Origin: Acetivibrio mesophilus
Lineage (GTDB): Bacteria; Bacillota; Clostridia; Acetivibrionales; Acetivibrionaceae
NCBI RefSeq assembly: GCF_004102745.1
Contig: NZ_RLII01000025.1
Location: 1 to 48,381, forward strand
DNA length: 48,381 nucleotides
Reading direction: 5' to 3'
Part shown: piece by piece, positions 35,605 to 43,052 of the stretch
How positions within the stretch are numbered: position 1 is the stretch's first letter
Layout: each line of letters starts with the position of its first letter
Position numbers and translations under genes: made by a program
Notes under the pieces: generated by a model
The model's database searches: none
Seen by the model: the letters and a program-made list of their open reading frames with translations, nothing else
What the model was told of the DNA's origin: nothing

Positions 35605-37131
35605 TTAGCGATTTTGATCCGCTTTGCGACATTCAGTTGGTAGATCTTTTGACCATGGAAGTAACATTTCCAAAAAGGAAGTATTTTTATCATCCATGTG
35701 TTTCGGTATCTCTTCCAGTAAATATTTGAAATACTGATATGGTTTTAAGTTGTTTGCCTTAGCTGTCTCAGCAATACTGTAAATGATTGCGCTTGCCTTA
35801 GCTCCTTCAATCGTATCGATCATATGCCAGTTGCGTTTTCCAATACAGAATCCTCTAATTGATGACTCACAGGCATTATTGTCTAGGGGAACATAACCAT
35901 TCTCAAGAAATGTTTTTAAATATTTCTCCTGATTCAGGCAATAAGTAAATCCCTTACCTGTTTCCGATTGTGCCGGCACTTCATTCCGGTGCTCTTTTAT
36001 CCACGCAAAGAAAGCCTCAACTTGTGGTTTTACAAGTAGTTGACGCTGAGCAACACGTTCCTCTGGTTTGAGATCCAGAAGACCATTGTCGATTTTGTAT
36101 ATGATGGCTATTTGCTTCAATGCAGCATAGGCCAGCGTATCTTTTGCAGCTTCTTTGCCTAGTGCTTTCACCACATTAGCGAATCTTCTGCGTGAATGGC
36201 TCCAACACCCAGCTATCCTGATATCAGGATTTTCTTTTTCAAGCTTATGGTAAACTTCATAGCCATCCGCTACAATAATACCTTTATACCCTTTGAGGAA
36301 TTCGCGGGGATGGTCAGCCTTCCGTGTTTTCTGATAATCATATAGAATGATTGGCGGGTCATGATATATTTTTCCCGTGCGGTATACCCACATATAACTT
36401 TTGGAACCGGCAGCTCGTCCGTCTTTAGAGACGAGAACCGGCGTCTCGTCTGCTTGGGATACATGGCACCGATGCAATTCTTCATGCAGACGATCATATA
36501 AAAGTGAAAAATAGCGCTCTGCACACTGTATGGTCCAGTTTGCCATTACTTGCCGGGATATGTTGATATCATTCCGTGCAAATTCCTGCTCCAGTCTGTA
36601 CAATGGAACTGCATTTATATATTTACTATTAAGAATACCTGCTTCCAAGGATGGAGTTACAATACTGTTACGCAACAGATCCGTTGGACGTTCTGCCTTT
36701 ACAATTGTTTGATTATCTTTGCCGACATAAACAGCTACATGGTGTTCTTCCACTTCAAAGGTAGCTGGATGAAACTGAAGTCTTTTATAGATTTCATCCG
36801 GAAGGCGTTTCCCTTTGGCTTTTTTACGCTTATACGGCTTCGGGCATACTTCCTCAAACTCAGGTTCTATAACATTCTTTTCTGCGATTGTGACTTCTGC
36901 CTCATTAAAGCATAATTCCATCTGGCCTTCCCATTCCATCTTTTCAGAGGAACGCCCAAATTTCTGCTGCTTTGCTATCTTCGTAGCTTCAATCAGAAGG
37001 TTGATGTTTTTGTTCATCTGTTCTAACTGTTCGCTTTGCTTTGCAAGGAGCTCCTGCTGATTAAGGAAGAGTTGTATAATATCTTTTTTACTATATTTAA
37101 TTAATTCGATTTCTGTATACGTTTTCTCCAT
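35605..37131 (-). CDS. tnpC: IS66 family transposase (TnpC)
   Basis: This 508-residue DDE transposase of IS66 has an N-terminal coiled coil with LFLNQQELLAKQSEQLEQMN, the FGRSSEKM motif, a zinc-finger/antitermination-like middle (IYKRLQFHPATFEVEEHHVA), and the catalytic core. The core has VSQADETPVLV (first Asp region), GIIVADGYEVYHKL (second Asp), AGCWSHSRRRFANV, and the C-terminal glutamate region LDNNACESSIRGFCIGKRNW. Length and motif order fit a full enzyme, and no frameshift is seen. It is the last gene of the element; 117 bp separate it from tnpB. Confidence 0.96.
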   Translation of the reverse strand: MEKTYTEIELIKYSKKDIIQLFLNQQELLAKQSEQLEQMNKNINLLIEATKIAKQQKFGRSSEKMEWEGQMELCFNEAEVTIAEKNVIEPEFEEVCPKPYKRKKAKGKRLPDEIYKRLQFHPATFEVEEHHVAVYVGKDNQTIVKAERPTDLLRNSIVTPSLEAGILNSKYINAVPLYRLEQEFARNDINISRQVMANWTIQCAERYFSLLYDRLHEELHRCHVSQADETPVLVSKDGRAAGSKSYMWVYRTGKIYHDPPIILYDYQKTRKADHPREFLKGYKGIIVADGYEVYHKLEKENPDIRIAGCWSHSRRRFANVVKALGKEAAKDTLAYAALKQIAIIYKIDNGLLDLKPEERVAQRQLLVKPQVEAFFAWIKEHRNEVPAQSETGKGFTYCLNQEKYLKTFLENGYVPLDNNACESSIRGFCIGKRNWHMIDTIEGAKASAIIYSIAETAKANNLKPYQYFKYLLEEIPKHMDDKNTSFLEMLLPWSKDLPTECRKADQNR

Positions 37132-37248
37132 ATGTCTACAATATCACGAAAATGGATAATATGGAATAGGTTAAAAGTAACTTCTAAAATTTGTGGATAA
37201 ACTTGACGAAATCTAATGTTTTTAAGGAATTCCAAGATAAGTTATCCA

Positions 37249-37605
37249 CTAAAAAACCCGTTTTGGTTGTACTTTATTCACAGATTTTGATGGCTCAATG
37301 GAAAGACCTTCTGTTAACCATCTAAACTGACGTTGGGTAATCTCTTTAGCTTCCTTTTTACTTCGAGGCCATTGGAATTTACCGTCTTCCAAACGTTTAT
37401 TCAAAAGAACAAATCCATCACCTTCCCACAATAGCCCTTTGATTCTATCGGTTCTCTTACCACAGAAAAGAAGCAAAATATTTTGAAAAGGATCCAAGCA
37501 GAACTCACTTTCGACAATCCTGGCAAGACCATCGATTCCACGACGTAAGTCGGTATATCCACACGCAATAAATATACGGTCAAAACCAGTAGCATCATTA
37601 AACAT
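37249..37605 (-). CDS. tnpB: IS66 accessory protein TnpB
   Basis: The 118-residue IS66 Orf2-type protein has the hallmark start IFIACGYTDLRRGIDGLARI, then LLLFCGKRTDRIKGLLWEGD and GFVLLNKRLEDGKFQWPRSK. It is required for IS66 transposition in family members, but its biochemical role is unclear. It is unrelated to the RNA-guided TnpB of IS200/IS605. Its start overlaps the 3' end of tnpA by 8 bp, suggesting translational coupling. Confidence 0.95.
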   Translation of the reverse strand: MFNDATGFDRIFIACGYTDLRRGIDGLARIVESEFCLDPFQNILLLFCGKRTDRIKGLLWEGDGFVLLNKRLEDGKFQWPRSKKEAKEITQRQFRWLTEGLSIEPSKSVNKVQPKRVF

Positions 37606-37975
37606 GGCGAATTACCTTCAGAACAGCTTCCAGCAACTCAGTACTGGTTTGATTCGTAATTTCCAACCTATAATCACCAATATTTATAACCAAATCAGGT
37701 ATGAGTGAAGCCGATAGAAGAGCTTCTTTATGATGATTCCCAATAGGAATCGGAGCAAATATAGTTGGCTGATGTTCTTTATGTTCTTTTTCAGGATTTT
37801 GTATAGATGTGCAAATTTCTTCTCGTAACCTGCGCTGCCAGTAAAAAAACTGTTGCTCACTTACATTATTTTCTTTACACCATGCCTTTACAGTCATACC
37901 GCTAGTACGGCACTTCTCAACAATGGGCCTCCATTTTGAAAGATGATACTGAAGTTTTACTTCTTGAGCATTCAT
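37598..37975 (-). CDS. tnpA: IS66 accessory protein TnpA
   Basis: The 125-residue protein carries an N-terminal helix-turn-helix of the IS66 TnpA/Orf1 type: WRPIVEKCRTSGMTVKAWCK followed by NNVSEQQFFYWQRRLREE. The C-terminal part (PDLVINIGDYRLEITNQTST, LLEAVLKVIRHV) matches the end of other TnpA proteins. It probably binds element DNA. It is the first gene of the IS66 operon, and AAAGGAG stands before ATG 37975. Confidence 0.92.
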   Translation of the reverse strand: MNAQEVKLQYHLSKWRPIVEKCRTSGMTVKAWCKENNVSEQQFFYWQRRLREEICTSIQNPEKEHKEHQPTIFAPIPIGNHHKEALLSASLIPDLVINIGDYRLEITNQTSTELLEAVLKVIRHV

Positions 37976-38149
37976 CTAATAATTCTCCTTTACAGTTTTT
38001 TAAGTTTACTTGAAAAACTATTACAAGTTTCTAAAGTAACTAGCAAAAATATTATAGAAGAATTATCTCATGATCCTTAATTCTTTGCGAGGTACTCATG
38101 GTTTACCGCTTACGACAATTCTACTATGTGATGAGCTATTTGGCGGTTA

Positions 38150-38190
38150 CGAAGAAAAAAGCGGCTATCCGCAGATAACCGTCTTTATTT
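38150..38190 (-). terminator. Terminator of the orphan tip 2 cassette
   Basis: CGGCTATC (38162-38169) pairs with GATAACCG (38174-38181) with one mismatch. On the minus strand the stem is followed by a run of T (complement of 38151-38160). It lies about 30 bp after the stop of the presumed immunity gene 38211-38669 and just outside the IS66 end. Confidence 0.75.
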
Positions 38191-38210
38191 ACAACTTAAT
38201 GGATTTAAAA

Positions 38211-38669
38211 CTATTTTCCTTTGTAGGAGTGTATTATGTTCTCATAATTTATATTTTTTAACTTCTCAATAGCATTGCCACATACTATGAGAACATCATG
38301 ATGATTAAAACATATTAAATACTCTAAATCCCTATTAGTTAAATAAAACTCAAATCCGTAGGTTTCACCTAATACAGAAACCACATCATCGCCTTTATTA
38401 AAACAAAATGCCTCCTTTTCATCAGTAGGATTAAAAAACATAATAGTCTCAACATCACCAATTAACTCACCAAGCCATAACCATGCATCTTTGCTATTGA
38501 CGCTTAAATCATCTTTAAGATACTCCCATAATGGCATACTTTTACTTCCACCTGCAAATTTATCTATAACTTTGCTTATCATACGTTCAACTTCAATAGC
38601 TTCAACTTTCTCTATATTAATATTTAACGAGCTAGCAGCAGATAATATTTGCTCTTGTATATTCCACAC
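38211..38669 (-). CDS. Presumed immunity protein of orphan tip 2
   Basis: The protein of about 152 residues has WNIQEQILSAASSLNINIEK, WEYLKDDLSVNSKDAWLWLG, EKEAFCFNKGDDVVSVLGET and YGFEFYLTNRDLEYLICFNH. It looks like one compact alpha/beta domain without signal or membrane segment. I do not assign a family. GTG 38669 is chosen because GGAGG lies 7 nt upstream; an in-frame ATG at 38699 overlaps the toxin stop as ATGA, so coupling is also possible. It directly follows the type 47-like toxin tip, so immunity is inferred from position. Confidence 0.78.
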   Translation of the reverse strand: MWNIQEQILSAASSLNINIEKVEAIEVERMISKVIDKFAGGSKSMPLWEYLKDDLSVNSKDAWLWLGELIGDVETIMFFNPTDEKEAFCFNKGDDVVSVLGETYGFEFYLTNRDLEYLICFNHHDVLIVCGNAIEKLKNINYENIIHSYKGK

Positions 38670-38695
38670 AACTACACCTCCAGTTCTTTTGCTTA

Positions 38696-39058
38696 TCATC
38701 TATTAATAGGAACATCATCAACCAAAATATGTCCACGTATTGCACCCCCACTATTTCTCTTTCCACCCGTCTGATATCCAATATGAGGTACATCAGGACC
38801 ATGCGTAGTATGTCCGATATCAATATTAACCTCTGCTCCATTTTTCGCTCTCCATTCAACTGGAAAGGACTTCCCATTTACATCTTTCGCCCATTCAGTT
38901 ACTTCAAATTTTTCTTTTGGAACCCCTGTTCTTTTGAAAGCCTCTTCCAATGCGTCTTTATAAGTTTTTTCTGTACCTCTCCAATCAAGGTCTACATCGG
39001 GATTAAACGTATAGCCAGTCTTACTCGTTCCCTCACTACAAGGACTATAACTATTATA
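38696..39058 (-). pseudogene. Orphan RHS-type toxin tip 2, polymorphic toxin type 47-like, no start codon
   Basis: An open frame of 120 codons begins inside a TAA (39059-39061): NSYSPCSEGTSKTGYTFNPD, then WRGTEKTYKDALEEAFKRTG, EVTEWAKDVNGKSFPVEWRA, NIDIGHTTHGPDVPHIGYQT and GGAIRGHILVDDVPINR. The region from RGTEKTY to the end matches what I recall of polymorphic toxin type 47 (Ntox47), a small domain with conserved His residues found at the C-terminus of RHS and LXG toxins. No start codon with a ribosome site lies before the conserved part, so it looks like a silent cassette. The N-terminal SEGTSKT stretch is shared with orphan tip 1. Its stop codon overlaps a possible immunity start. Confidence 0.8.
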
Positions 39059-39063
39059 TTATT
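39018..39063 (-). repeat. Tip junction block, copy 2 (46 bp)
   Basis: 43 of 46 positions match 34084-34129. The three differences are scattered single substitutions. The block ends at the same in-frame TAA and the same AATAATATAAT on the minus strand in both copies. Confidence 0.9.
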
Positions 39064-39125
39064 CCGACTTCAATATCTCAATCAAAAAATCAAATTCCTT
39101 CCAAGGTTCTGAGCCTTTTTAAAAA

Positions 39126-40382
39126 TCAGTTCTTTCCGTCAACTTTCTCAAATGGCCTGTATTCAGTCTTGGTCTTCATCATGCCGTAAATAATCCTCAC
39201 AAGCCGCCTCGCCACGCATACAAGCGCCTGTGGTTTGTTTTTGCCTTCCTTGACCTTCTGTTCGAAGTATTCCCTGAATACTGGGTGCCTCGGTTTTCCT
39301 GACGCCGATATGGCTACCATTTGTATCGCCATGAAATGGAATATGGCATTCAATGCCCTGTTGCCATTCCGGCACCTTTGGTCTTTACCCTTTCCGGCGG
39401 AGCTGAATTGCACCGGTGCCAAGCCCATAAACCGGGCCAGCTTGTCTGAGTCTGGGAAGCGGTTAATATCTCCGATTTCAGATATTATCTGTGCTTCTGT
39501 AACAAGGTCGATTCCCGGCATTGTATGTAGCTTATAGCCTGTCAAAGGTATCAGCTTTCTTAGTTCATCGTCAATTTCGGCAATCAACTCCTTGTTGTGC
39601 CTGATATCTTTTACGATGTTTCTGACTATAAAATCTCTTTCGGGCTGATAGTCCTTTCTTGTGTCTCCATCCCTTTCAATCATGGATATAATCTCATGAA
39701 TACGCTGTATTTTAAGTGCCTGATGCACCGGCTTTATCGTCAGATATATTTCTTCCGGTGTTGTGTTCCATATATACTCCGGTGACGGGTAGTTCTCCCA
39801 GAAACATAAAGCACTCTTGGAATCAATCATGGCAAAAAATTTCCTGTAAGATGGGTAACTGTAGGAAAGCTGGCTGTGGAGCTGGTTCTTGTTCATCACA
39901 TTGCCCTTTACAATCAAATCCCGCCTTTTAACTATCTGCCGGATTGTCCAGAATATATCCTCATGTTTGGCATCCTGCAGAGTGTCTACCATATCCCTGA
40001 GTACCCTTGCCACACAATAGGCATCATAGGAGTCATCCTTGTAAATGATAGGGTTTGCCAGCCTTACAGCACTTGTATAGGCAGGGTTAACGTGCTTGAC
40101 TTCAAATTTCCTGCCCACCAGATAGGCAGCAAGGTTTCTGCCAAAGCCTCTGGTATCTTCAAGTCCGAATACAATTTCCTTTGTGCCGCAAATCTTCCTA
40201 ACATCCTCAACAAATGCAGGGTATCTGGATGGTCTATTCTCAAAGTTAATCTCACCCAGTTTATTCATCCAGCAATCTATAACAACTGCACAGTGGGTAT
40301 CCTTGTGCATATCAATTCCAACAAAGCAGGTGTTTCGTTTATGATAAATATTTATCCTCTCCTTTTCCAATGTCTCCACCAC
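39126..40382 (-). CDS. IS110-family DEDD transposase
   Basis: The 418-residue recombinase has the RuvC-like DEDD domain at the N-terminus: FVGIDMHKDTHCAVVI (first Asp), IVFGLEDTRGFGRNLAAYL (Glu), and YKDDSYDAYCVARVL (Asp pair). The C-terminal transposase_20-type domain has LHTMPGIDLVTEAQIISEIG, FMGLAPVQFSSAGKGKDQR and GNRALNAIFHFMAIQMVAIS, which should contain the catalytic serine. Length is normal, with no frameshift. The start is GTG 40382, next to another GTG. By recent knowledge of the family, such enzymes are guided by an RNA encoded in the element's non-coding end. It is likely still active or only recently fixed. Confidence 0.95.
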   Translation of the reverse strand: MVETLEKERINIYHKRNTCFVGIDMHKDTHCAVVIDCWMNKLGEINFENRPSRYPAFVEDVRKICGTKEIVFGLEDTRGFGRNLAAYLVGRKFEVKHVNPAYTSAVRLANPIIYKDDSYDAYCVARVLRDMVDTLQDAKHEDIFWTIRQIVKRRDLIVKGNVMNKNQLHSQLSYSYPSYRKFFAMIDSKSALCFWENYPSPEYIWNTTPEEIYLTIKPVHQALKIQRIHEIISMIERDGDTRKDYQPERDFIVRNIVKDIRHNKELIAEIDDELRKLIPLTGYKLHTMPGIDLVTEAQIISEIGDINRFPDSDKLARFMGLAPVQFSSAGKGKDQRCRNGNRALNAIFHFMAIQMVAISASGKPRHPVFREYFEQKVKEGKNKPQALVCVARRLVRIIYGMMKTKTEYRPFEKVDGKN

Positions 40383-40504
40383 TCATACCGGCAACCTCAA
40401 TTTAAGAGCGTTAGATTCGATTAGGGACATTTCTTGTAAAGAAGTGTCCTTCAACCTTAATCCTCGCAAGGGAACGCCAACCTATCTATTCCTGGTGTGA
40501 CAAA
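40383..40504 (-). ncRNA. Candidate bridge-RNA region of the IS110 element
   Basis: IS110-group elements carry their guide (bridge) RNA in the non-coding end before the transposase. Here the 5' flank on the minus strand holds a stem of about 11 bp (AGGACACTTCTT with AAGAAATGTCC, around 40424-40453) with a short loop, plus flanking AT-rich single-stranded parts. The region has no coding potential on the minus strand. It is shorter than I would expect for a full bridge RNA, so the RNA may start inside 40505-40704 or be incomplete. Assignment is by position and the hairpin only. Confidence 0.35.
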
Positions 40505-40704
40505 TTACGTGATTTCAGGCATCACGAGCCTTGGTTCATTTGCTTTCAAAGTTCTTTTACTGCTTCGCTTGGACATAAATTCTTTAATGTTTCTGACCGA
40601 TATAACTGTGTTAATAACTGCTGCAGCCCTTACAAATCCCTCTTTACTTGCCCCGTCTGTTTCTATAAAGCTTACGGCTTTGACCTACGCTTTTTACGTT
40701 TCAT
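40505..40704 (-). pseudogene. Small frameshifted gene downstream of the RHH gene
   Basis: From ATG 40704 the minus strand reads MKRKKRRSKP and stops. In the frame reached by one missing base, a clean reading follows: KAVSFIETDGASKEGFVRAA, AVINTVISVRNIKEFMSKRS, ending LKANEPRLVMPEIT at 40505. The amino-acid composition looks like a real small basic protein of about 65 residues, probably part of the phage-remnant operon. I do not recognise it. No good ribosome site precedes the ATG, so the true start may differ. Confidence 0.4.
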
Positions 40705-40735
40705 AGGAGCAATACAGAAGTCCTTTTACTGGCTG

Positions 40736-41038
40736 CTAAACCTTATTCCAACCTTTACTTTGTAAATTATTCTGTGTGTAATCCTCTGGTTTGTAGTTCT
40801 CCAAGGTTTTTCTGCACTTGATGTTTTCGTACAGAATAGAATCCCCTTTGAGAACTAGCTTCTTAATCCAGCCGCTGGACAATGATTTTTCCCATACTTC
40901 ATTCTCAATACTGGTAAAATACAACTCCAGCGCCCTTTCAATAATTGCATTTGCACCCTCCAAGCCTTCCTGCTTGGCAAGTGCTTTGGCTTTGTTCAAT
41001 ATTGCTTCCTCTATGGTTGTGGTAATCTTTATTCTCAC
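40736..41038 (-). CDS. Small protein with RHH-like N-terminus
   Basis: The 100-residue protein begins MRIKITTTIEEAILNKAKAL and continues GLEGANAIIERALELYFTSI. This strand-helix-helix pattern resembles ribbon-helix-helix DNA-binding proteins. The rest (IKKLVLKGDSILYENIKCRK, YKPEDYTQNNLQSKGW) is unassigned. The start is GTG 41038 after AAGGGGTGA. It sits downstream of the capsid gene in the phage remnant, separated by a 304-bp structured gap. A regulatory or antitoxin-like role is possible but unproven. Confidence 0.7.
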   Translation of the reverse strand: MRIKITTTIEEAILNKAKALAKQEGLEGANAIIERALELYFTSIENEVWEKSLSSGWIKKLVLKGDSILYENIKCRKTLENYKPEDYTQNNLQSKGWNKV

Positions 41039-41342
41039 ACTATCACCCCTTCCTACGGTTAAAGCCTTGAAAGCCTTTATTCCGTAGTAACATGTTCCCT
41101 CTGAACCGCTAATACATCAAGTCATTTCTGCACTTGTATACAGTATTTTTAAGGGTTTCAGAGGATGGGGCGCTGCTCCTGCCGAAGGATTTATCTCAAT
41201 AGGAGCAGCACTTCCAATTGTTCATTTTTGAGCGGTTTCGCCCTAAGTATTACTTAGCCTCAAATTGTGCTCAGTGGCAATGAAGTGAGCCACACTCAGC
41301 CCAAAATTGGGTTCAGTGGCTTTTACTCAAATTTGAGTAAAA
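41039..41342. other. Structured non-coding gap after the capsid gene
   Basis: No gene is visible. The stretch is rich in inverted repeats. A perfect 22-bp palindrome with half-site TTTTACTCAAA (41321-41342) starts at the capsid stop codon and may be its terminator. GCTGCTCCT (41172-41180) pairs with AGGAGCAGC (41201-41209). Between them, copies of CAGTGGC and a CCCAA/TTGGG pair recur around 41268-41320. Confidence 0.7.
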
Positions 41343-42656
41343 CTATCTTGCTTCAAGAGCCACCACCCAAGAGAGCGTAGTGCCATTTTTAGGCTTAACA
41401 GGCTTATCCCAAGTACCCTGACCATCTACACGCACTATCACTCTGTAATCGGTCATATCCTCCATCCAGCCAGGTACATTGGAGCGGTCAAGGGCAATTT
41501 CTTTCCTCATGCCTATGGCATACTGGCTGAGGTCTGCAAGGATTAAGTCACCTTTAGAGCCTAATGCCGGGCACTTCTCGGTAAAGATGATTTCTTTGCC
41601 AAGAAGGGTGAATCTGCTTGCCTCTTCCTTGAATACAGGTATCTGAGCACCCCCAGTTCCAATAGTGATAGTCATTGTGAGCAATTGCGGAATTACTGAG
41701 GGATTTGCAAGCCATACTGCATTGGTAAAGCAGGAAGGTGCCAGCCTTGCAAACATATTGACCACATTGCTGTAATTGATTGTGGCAGCGGTCTGGTTCG
41801 TTTCCTTGGTGACGGTTATCAGAGCAGGATCATTGAGGATACCAAGTGGTTGTCCTTCTCCTGTTCCATTGATAAAGGCATAGTCCATGTACCAGCCCAA
41901 GCCTTTAATAAGAGCACCTGCAAGCATTTCTTCAAAGGACATTCCGTCTGCTATGAGTTCATTGGATGCCTGACTGAAACATGCCAGCTTCTTGGCTTTC
42001 AGTTGAATCAGCCTTAACTTGGCTGTTTTTCGTGTGCCTGTCTGTCCTTCTTCAAGCCATTCGCCAGAGATGCCGCCGAATAGGTTGTTGGTTCTGTCTG
42101 CTCCGTCAAAGGCTGGTACTTTCTTTGTTTCACTTCCCATTGCCCATACCGTTGCTCTTGGACGGATGATTTCATTCTCCAGGGATTTATCCATCAGGAA
42201 GGCTCCGTATTCCTCCGGTACGGAATATCCGCCGAATTCAGGTATCCCTTCCACCATACTGGCATTTATCAGCCTGTTGTCGGCTCTTCCCGAGTGAAGT
42301 GTTCTCAGGAATTCATCCATGGAATGGAAACCATTGTTGCTTAAGCTCACAGTTTCGTTTCCATAGAACATCCCTCTGAATGATTTTGATACGGCTTTTG
42401 TTACAGGTGTTTTTGATTCTTCAATAGGAGATACAGCTTTTTGTGGTGTAATTAGAATTGGCTCAGAGGTTCTGATATTTAATAATTCCTCGTCAATGCT
42501 TTCATTAATGCTCTTAATTTTGTCTGTGTAGCGGTTAAACTGTCGCTCCTGTTCATTCGTCAAACTTCCACCTGCTTTTTCAGCTTCCTGCAAAATGGCT
42601 TCTGCTTTTTTCACCAATTGCTTTTTCTCATGTACCAAATCTGCTATAAATCTCAT
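41343..42656 (-). CDS. Phage major capsid protein, HK97 family
   Basis: The 437-residue product has the layout of an HK97-type major capsid precursor. Residues 1-95 form a charged coiled-coil delta/scaffold domain (LVKKAEAILQEAEKAGGSLT, YTDKIKSINESIDEELLNIR). The capsid fold follows: EGIPEFGGYSVPEEYGAFLM, IRPRATVWAMGSETKKVPAF, the E-loop-like region, then WYMDYAFINGTGEGQPLGIL and the P-domain ending VDGQGTWDKPVKPKNG. ATG 42656 follows GGAGG. Neither a prohead protease, a portal nor a terminase gene is nearby, so it cannot make particles by itself from this locus. The reading frame is intact. Confidence 0.92.
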   Translation of the reverse strand: MRFIADLVHEKKQLVKKAEAILQEAEKAGGSLTNEQERQFNRYTDKIKSINESIDEELLNIRTSEPILITPQKAVSPIEESKTPVTKAVSKSFRGMFYGNETVSLSNNGFHSMDEFLRTLHSGRADNRLINASMVEGIPEFGGYSVPEEYGAFLMDKSLENEIIRPRATVWAMGSETKKVPAFDGADRTNNLFGGISGEWLEEGQTGTRKTAKLRLIQLKAKKLACFSQASNELIADGMSFEEMLAGALIKGLGWYMDYAFINGTGEGQPLGILNDPALITVTKETNQTAATINYSNVVNMFARLAPSCFTNAVWLANPSVIPQLLTMTITIGTGGAQIPVFKEEASRFTLLGKEIIFTEKCPALGSKGDLILADLSQYAIGMRKEIALDRSNVPGWMEDMTDYRVIVRVDGQGTWDKPVKPKNGTTLSWVVALEAR

Positions 42657-43052
42657 GCTTAAACCTCCATTTTCTTAATATTTTTTTGTTAATATGGTCT
42701 GGGGTTAATACCCCGTTTGAATCTGCATTTTTTTACGCGGTGCTGCCAGCCCGTTGTTCTTTTTCTTTGCTGTAGAGATTTGACCTCCCCCTGCCCTCAA
42801 ATCCGCTATGTCCATGGTTTTCACACAATCATCCAACTTTCCTTATGCAATTTATATATCTTCTGTGGTGAGTGTGGTTAGTTGTGGTTAGTTTTTATAA
42901 AAGTCTATATAATAAAATAAAATATAAAAGTTACTGAAAAACTCACCATAGCCCACCACACTCACCACACCCCTGTGTTTAAGAGGCTTTCAGCTATTTG
43001 TACTAACCATCCAACTCACCACAAACTGCTTAAACACACCACACCTATCAAC
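42657..43052. other. Repeat-rich gap, candidate replication origin
   Basis: Between the primase and capsid genes lies a 396-bp gap without a gene. TGTGGTGAGTGTGG (42864-42877) is repeated in inverse orientation, without mismatch, at 42956-42969. Further partial copies of GTGGTTAG and of its complement (ACTCACCACA, ACACCACACC) occur on both sides to about 43050. The centre (42895-42945) is AT-rich, with runs such as ATAAAATAAAATATAAAAG. Iterons around an AT-rich core next to a P4/D5-type primase-helicase gene are what a phage or plasmid origin would look like. Confidence 0.55.

Larger units (their letters stand above)
35546..38113 (-). mobile_element. Complete IS66-family insertion sequence
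   Basis: The ends are imperfect inverted repeats. The left end starts GTAAACGGTAAACCACGCG at 35546. The right end, read on the minus strand from 38113, starts GTAAGCGGTAAACCATGAG. They agree at 19 of the first 22 positions, and both begin with the IS66-typical GTAARCG. The element of about 2568 bp carries the standard tnpA-tnpB-tnpC set on the minus strand. The 8 bp outside each end (TTCCATAT and GACAATTC) do not match, so the usual 8-bp target duplication is missing. Confidence 0.93.
39064..40504 (-). mobile_element. IS110-family element (approximate limits)
   Basis: An intact IS110-type transposase is flanked by short non-coding stretches, about 62 bp on the 3' side and about 120 bp on the 5' side. 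IS110 elements have no terminal inverted repeats and make little or no target duplication, so the ends cannot be set from one copy. The limits given are the neighbouring junction block and the end of the 40505-40704 frame. A decayed copy lies at 34184-34425. Confidence 0.7.

Noticed and set aside
35546-38113. RNA-guided nuclease TnpB in the IS66 element
   Set aside because: The gene called tnpB here is the IS66 Orf2 type, unrelated to IS200/IS605 TnpB; there is no RuvC domain or omega-RNA region.
40497-40706. Plus-strand hydrophobic frame of 69 codons
   Set aside because: The opposite strand reads as a convincing small basic protein ending near 40505; the hydrophobic frame is probably its shadow.
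41343-42656. Encapsulin compartment instead of phage capsid
   Set aside because: The N-terminal coiled-coil delta domain and the phage primase neighbour favour a phage capsid; no cargo gene is adjacent.
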